Shown here: positions 61,143-64,000 of the stretch, one piece after another
Layout: each line of letters begins with the position of its first letter
How positions within the stretch are numbered: the first letter of the stretch is position 1
Origin: Scortum barcoo
Taxonomy: Eukaryota; Chordata; Actinopteri; Centrarchiformes; Terapontidae
NCBI GenBank assembly: GCA_023238725.1
Contig: CM041548.1
Span: forward strand, 19,241,752 to 19,305,751
DNA length: 64,000 bases
Reading direction: 5' to 3'
Notes under the pieces: model-generated
The model's database searches: none
Told to the model about the DNA's origin: nothing
What the model saw: only the letters and a program-made list of their open reading frames with translations
Position numbers and translations under genes: made by a program

Positions 61143-61398
61143 TTTCAATTAATGAAGCTCTTCATCCAAAACAAGTTGCTCAGTCTTAATGTTAGCTGGC
61201 TTTGTTTTTAGCTGGTTGTTGGATAGTGTTGTCAGCGGTGTGTTAGTCCGCCAGCTGCTGCTACAGTCCCAGCGCCACTCGGTTTTATTAAATGGATTTA
61301 AGAACCAGTTTCTCCGGTCTTTACTGAAAAGCGCTCCCACTTCACGTTGGTTTTCTTCCGCTCCGGGTTCGCAGAGACGCGCAAATGGCGAGTGTTGA

Positions 61399-61449
61399 TG
61401 ACGCTGCCGCACGTCATTGGTCCACTGGCCTCAGAAGTCGCCTAGCAAC
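61399..61449 (-). promoter_or_regulatory. Promoter of the tandem-exon gene: CRE half-sites, CCAAT box, RFX X-box
   Basis: Upstream of the ATG at 61142 the DNA becomes CpG-rich. TGACGC (61399-61404) and ACGTCA (61411-61416) are CRE-like half sites; ATTGG (61416-61420) is a CCAAT box in the transcribed orientation; GTCGCC-T-AGCAAC (61437-61449) fits the RFX X-box rule GTNRCC-N(0-3)-RGYAAC exactly. X-box, CRE and CCAAT together are the layout of RFX/CREB/NF-Y promoters. Function is inferred. Confidence 0.5.
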
Positions 61450-61479
61450 AAAATTAAAGCGAGTATCCTAGCGACAGAG

Positions 61480-61580
61480 CTCAAGATAAACACGGTAAAC
61501 TCAAAATAAACTCAAGATAAAGTTGAGATAAACCCAAGATAATTTCATTATGAAGTTAAGATAAACTCAAACTAAACTTG
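61480..61580. repeat. Degenerate 'CTCAAGATAAA' short tandem repeat
   Basis: Seven or so imperfect units (aagataaac, caaaataaact, caagataaagt, gagataaaccc, aagataat, aagataaact) in about 100 bases. Confidence 0.6.
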
Positions 61581-63074
61581 AAACTCATTTTCCATATTGA
61601 TGAATATGCCAGCTATTTTCAAGATTAACCAATCATTTAGTTTATATGAGGTTAGAAAATTGTTTAATTGCTTGTCAGCCTAAGCTCCTAAAACCAGAAG
61701 AGGCTACTTCAACTTTTGTTTCCATCCAACCAACAGTCCAAAACAAATTCAGTTTACTATAATGAGAAACTAAAAGAAAACAAACACTGTCAGTATTCAC
61801 GTGACATGCTGAAACCAGGGAATACTTACAAAATGACTAAAAAGAACTAATTAATTATCTAAATTATTGCTGGATAATGAATGATTTATGCAAATATTCA
61901 TCCACAAGTTAAAGTGGTCAGTATGGCAGTTGATAGCTCAGTTTATTACACACATACAAGATAAATATTCAAGCGCTGTAACGTTGGACAAACAAGACAT
62001 GATCATCTAGATGTTCTGATCCAAACAGAGATATGAAGACCTACATATAAAGCTTCATTAGTCAACATTAATCAAACAAAGTGAGGACATTGTTGTGCTG
62101 TTCCCCGACCCCAGACCTCAGAAACTTGTTCAGGAATTAATACAAGAGAAATATGCAGTTTGTTTTGGTTGGTTGTGTTATGTTTTTCCAACCATCTTCA
62201 GAATTATACAACCGTTATTTTCTTCCATCATTTTCTGCAAGGTGTCTTGAACGCAATCCCTGAGACGGTGAGGGGACAATACGGTGTCTTCTGATCAAAT
62301 TCAGTCCTACAGGAGACTTCAACTTGTCACAAATGAACTATTCATTTCTTTTCATTTTAGATCAAATAGTTGTTTTAAATCAAAAGTGCTATCACAGAAT
62401 TACTCCTACTGTATATCTAACCTCTCATTCATCTCTCCTCACACATGATTCACATATAATACAATGCTAATTCATTACAGCTGTATGAAACATTGGTAGG
62501 TGTCTCTCAAAGAAAATATTTTTAAATATAATTACAGTATAATCTCTTGAAACTCGATCCTTGGAAAATGGAATCTTATTCAGCTGAATTCATGATCAGA
62601 CGAATGAGAGTTTACCAATGTTTCATGCGCCCTAATCTCTCAAAACAATGTTTTTTGACCATTTTGTCACAGAAGTGTTACGTACACTGCTCATTAAACT
62701 CAGCCAGTTTCTAGCACAGCGGATCCAGGCAGAGCTGCATGGGGATTATTCATGCTTTGCTGTTTTTTTCTCTTATCTTTTTTTTTGCATCTTGTCGACA
62801 ATAAACGTTTTGCCAGCTGGATTTTTGATATAAATAAAAAGCACTTCTTTTGTGTGAAATATGAAGAAGAGCCGGGCCCTGGGGAGTCCGACTTGACCCC
62901 GTTTTTGGAAAGTGACCAATGGCGTCTTGCTGATCAGACACATCACAGTACAATGAAATATCATTTCAAGTGGGGCAATTCACTTAACCCAGTCCGAAGT
63001 GTTTAACGGTCTGTTGCCCAGTGCAACCTGTGTGTTCATGCTGGTGATTTTAAGCACTCTGGGACTAACAGAGT
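61581..63074. other. Intergenic region and 3' UTR of kdm1b
   Basis: No gene supported. The kdm1b 3' UTR must occupy the upper part; a TTTATT (AATAAA on minus) near 61939 is the first clear poly(A) candidate. The 14-base inverted repeat at 62485-62626 is listed separately. Confidence 0.45.
62485..62626. repeat. Perfect 14-base inverted repeat with 114-base loop
   Basis: ATGAAACATTGGTA at 62485-62498 and TACCAATGTTTCAT at 62613-62626 are exact reverse complements. The interior is AT-rich and noncoding. It could be a very small MITE or an RNA hairpin in the kdm1b 3' UTR; I do not recognise the family. Confidence 0.7.
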
Positions 63075-64000
63075 TTACATAGCAGCCATCTTGCTGGCCT
63101 CTCTGACCCCACTCAGGTAGGCTCCTGTCACAGTCTGAGGGAAATGTCTGTTGGTGGCCTGGTAAAGAAAACCCAAGAGTGATCAATAAGTGAAAAACAG
63201 CAAAAATCTGTTTAAAAGTCTCCAATATGACAACTAGAAATGAAACAGTGGTCATAAGTAGACAGCCATCAGCAACTTATACGAAGCAACAGTAATTCAG
63301 TTGACAAAGTAGCCTCAACTCAAGGTCCACTTACTAATTTGTGATCTCATTTTACAACATCACCTCATCCATTAATATGGGTCTACTTAGGTAATACTTG
63401 ACCTTTATTTAAAATCATTTTGTCAAACTCCTGTTTCTACGGTTGACATTGAAGTTTCGTGCTCAATAGTAGCAGGTTGATAGTTCCTTAAAATCTGATA
63501 TTAAAAGCTGCGTTACCTCGCCAGCAAAGAACACTTTTCCCTGCACGTCTTCAGCGAGGATGTCATAGGCCTCTCCACTTCCCCCGGTCTTCACAAAGCT
63601 GTAGGACATCTGAGACCACATGTCTTTGCTCCAATGTGTGACAAAGTAATGCAGTGGTTCTGGGACCTCCTATCAGGGATGACAGAAAACAATAATGGTA
63701 AACACACAAACATAAATACACACAAATGTTGTTGCATGCATTGCTCCTAATTTAGTTTAGTTCCTGGAACTGTTGAAAAAAACTCAGTCCAGTATGTTGG
63801 TTAAACTTAAAGCAGCTCAACAGAACTTTTCATTTTGTGTTGATTTTGGTGGTCCACTGTAGGACAAAGGTGGTAGTGTTTCCCCTAACATTAATCAGGA
63901 TGTGACAGGATTGAACAATAAGAGTGACAACATTAACCTGTTCTTTGAAAAGTTCACGCAGCACCTTGATGCACTCATCTACCACCTCCTTGTCCTCCAT
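63075..64000 (-). CDS. kdm1b: Lysine-specific histone demethylase 1B (LSD2), C-terminal part
   Basis: Only the last three exons are inside the window: 63938-64000 (open at the edge), 63517-63669 and 63075-63158, encoding the final 99 residues. Motifs: ELFKEQEVPEPLHYFVTHW, YSFVKTGGSGEAYDILAED, then FFAGEATNRHFPQTVTGAYL and SGVREASKMAAM at the end. The FAGEAT...QTVTGA stretch is the C-terminal FAD-binding part of the amine oxidase fold. GGSGEAYDI and FVTRW/FVTHW separate KDM1B from KDM1A and polyamine oxidases. KDM1B removes methyl groups from H3K4me1/2 in the nucleus and acts in oocyte imprinting in mammals. Start lies beyond 64000. Confidence 0.94.

Noticed and set aside
1..64000. tRNA, rRNA, CRISPR or prokaryotic signals
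   Set aside because: I found no cloverleaf with a GGTTCRANNCC box, no rRNA words and no regularly spaced repeats other than microsatellites and the exon array described.

Overview
This is eukaryotic nuclear DNA from a ray-finned fish, most likely a percomorph-type teleost. Evidence: GT/AG-split genes with short introns, one-to-one orthologues of vertebrate genes with vertebrate exon structure, long CA/TG microsatellites, and several interspersed repeats that I recognise as families common in teleost genomes. There are no operons, ribosome binding sites or prokaryotic features. Gene models below were built by hand from reading frames, splice sites and phase bookkeeping; gene names rest on remembered family sequences, not on a database search.

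Layout. 1-19.7 kb: no confident gene. It holds microsatellites, transposon fragments and several GC-balanced, homeobox-like or nuclear-receptor-like stretches that could be regulatory. 19.7-30.2 kb (minus): a cd6-type lymphocyte receptor with three SRCR domains, one membrane span and a long tyrosine-motif tail. 31.4-36.9 kb (plus): ccne2 (cyclin E2) with an E2F/NRF1-type promoter. 36.98-46.5 kb (minus): ints8 (Integrator subunit 8), tail-to-tail with ccne2 and with interleaved poly(A) signals. 49.1-56.75 kb (minus): dpy19l4 (multi-pass DPY19 family protein). 58.4-61.1 kb (minus): a 389-codon gene I cannot name, built of tandem phase-1 exons that nearly all carry one acidic Ser-Asp-Asp-Glu-Pro-Leu motif. 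63.1-64 kb (minus, cut by the window edge): the C-terminal end of kdm1b (LSD2 histone demethylase).

Context. dpy19l4-ints8-ccne2 in this order and orientation is the human 8q22.1 arrangement; kdm1b is a 6p22.3 gene in human (next to DEK) and CD6 is an 11q12 gene. The window therefore joins three human synteny blocks. The most interesting item is the unnamed tandem-exon gene: its repeat unit resembles the single SSDDEPL-type segment I recall in front of the C-terminal domain of DEK, and it sits beside kdm1b, the human neighbour of DEK. A second item is one extra base in a 34-nt-expected exon of ints8, which breaks an otherwise perfect 995-codon frame.
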